NCBI GenBank assembly: GCA_902475415.1 | Contig: CABRZK010000147.1 | Span: 1-6,409 of the forward strand | Source: an uncultured Eubacterium sp. | GTDB lineage: Bacteria > Bacillota > Clostridia > Lachnospirales > Lachnospiraceae | Direction of reading: 5' to 3' | DNA: 6,409 nt | In this document: piece by piece, positions 6,378-6,409 of the stretch | How the letters are laid out: the number at the start of each line of letters is the position of its first letter | How positions within the stretch are numbered: the stretch's first letter is position 1 | Translations under genes and position numbers: made by a program | Notes under the pieces: generated by a model | What the model was told of the DNA's origin: nothing | Seen by the model: the letters and a program-made list of their open reading frames with translations, nothing else | Databases searched by the model: none

Positions 6378-6399
6378 TTGGTAAATCTTTGGTAAATTT
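6378..6399. repeat. Two tandem 11-bp units (TTGGTAAATYT) upstream of tnpV
   Basis: TTGGTAAATCT (6378-6388) is followed directly by TTGGTAAATTT (6389-6399), differing at one base. The spacing of one helical turn could mark a protein-binding site, but two copies in an AT-rich stretch can arise by chance. It lies 56 bases upstream of the TnpV start, in a short segment where I see no clear gene or promoter. Confidence 0.5.
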
Positions 6400-6409
6400 G
6401 AGATCGAAA

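Overview
The window looks like an accessory defence locus from a Gram-positive Clostridia-type bacterium (Lachnospiraceae/Ruminococcaceae-like). The evidence is strong AGGAGG-type ribosome binding sites, use of TTG and GTG starts, moderate GC, and two short genes (TnpV and a DUF6809-like protein) typical of clostridial integrative and transposable elements. Every gene I can support is on the minus strand, so transcription runs from right to left. No species can be named from the sequence.

Right part (about 5600-6409): a TnpV gene overlaps a DUF6809-like gene by four bases (ATGA). Both are closed off by a 10-bp-stem hairpin at 5610-5647. This is probably the trailing part of a serine-recombinase-type mobile element, with its recombinase outside the window.

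Middle and left part (1-5565): after an AT-rich regulatory gap comes a compact defence operon. It has a promoter-like element, a 14-bp imperfect repeat repeated at 21-bp spacing, and possibly a tiny leader ORF. The genes are then, in order: a 70-aa XRE-type regulator; a 631-aa double adenine methyltransferase with two complete Dam/D12 domains; a 669-aa AlwI/BstNBI-family Type IIS restriction endonuclease; and an AIPR-family protein with an N-terminal PD-(D/E)xK-like nuclease motif, cut by the left edge after 407 residues. Gaps between these genes are 14, 14 and 54 bases, and all lie on one strand.

How it should work: the two methyltransferase domains would protect the two strands of an asymmetric site, the AlwI-type enzyme would cut beside that site, and the small regulator would time expression. 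AIPR, a family named for abortive infection and often found in restriction-modification operons, would add a second nuclease layer. The less expected features are the C-terminal extension of the endonuclease, with two H-x2-FG-x-G-x-V (PcrA/UvrD-tail-like) motifs, and the spaced repeat at the predicted promoter. The recognition sequence cannot be read from this window.
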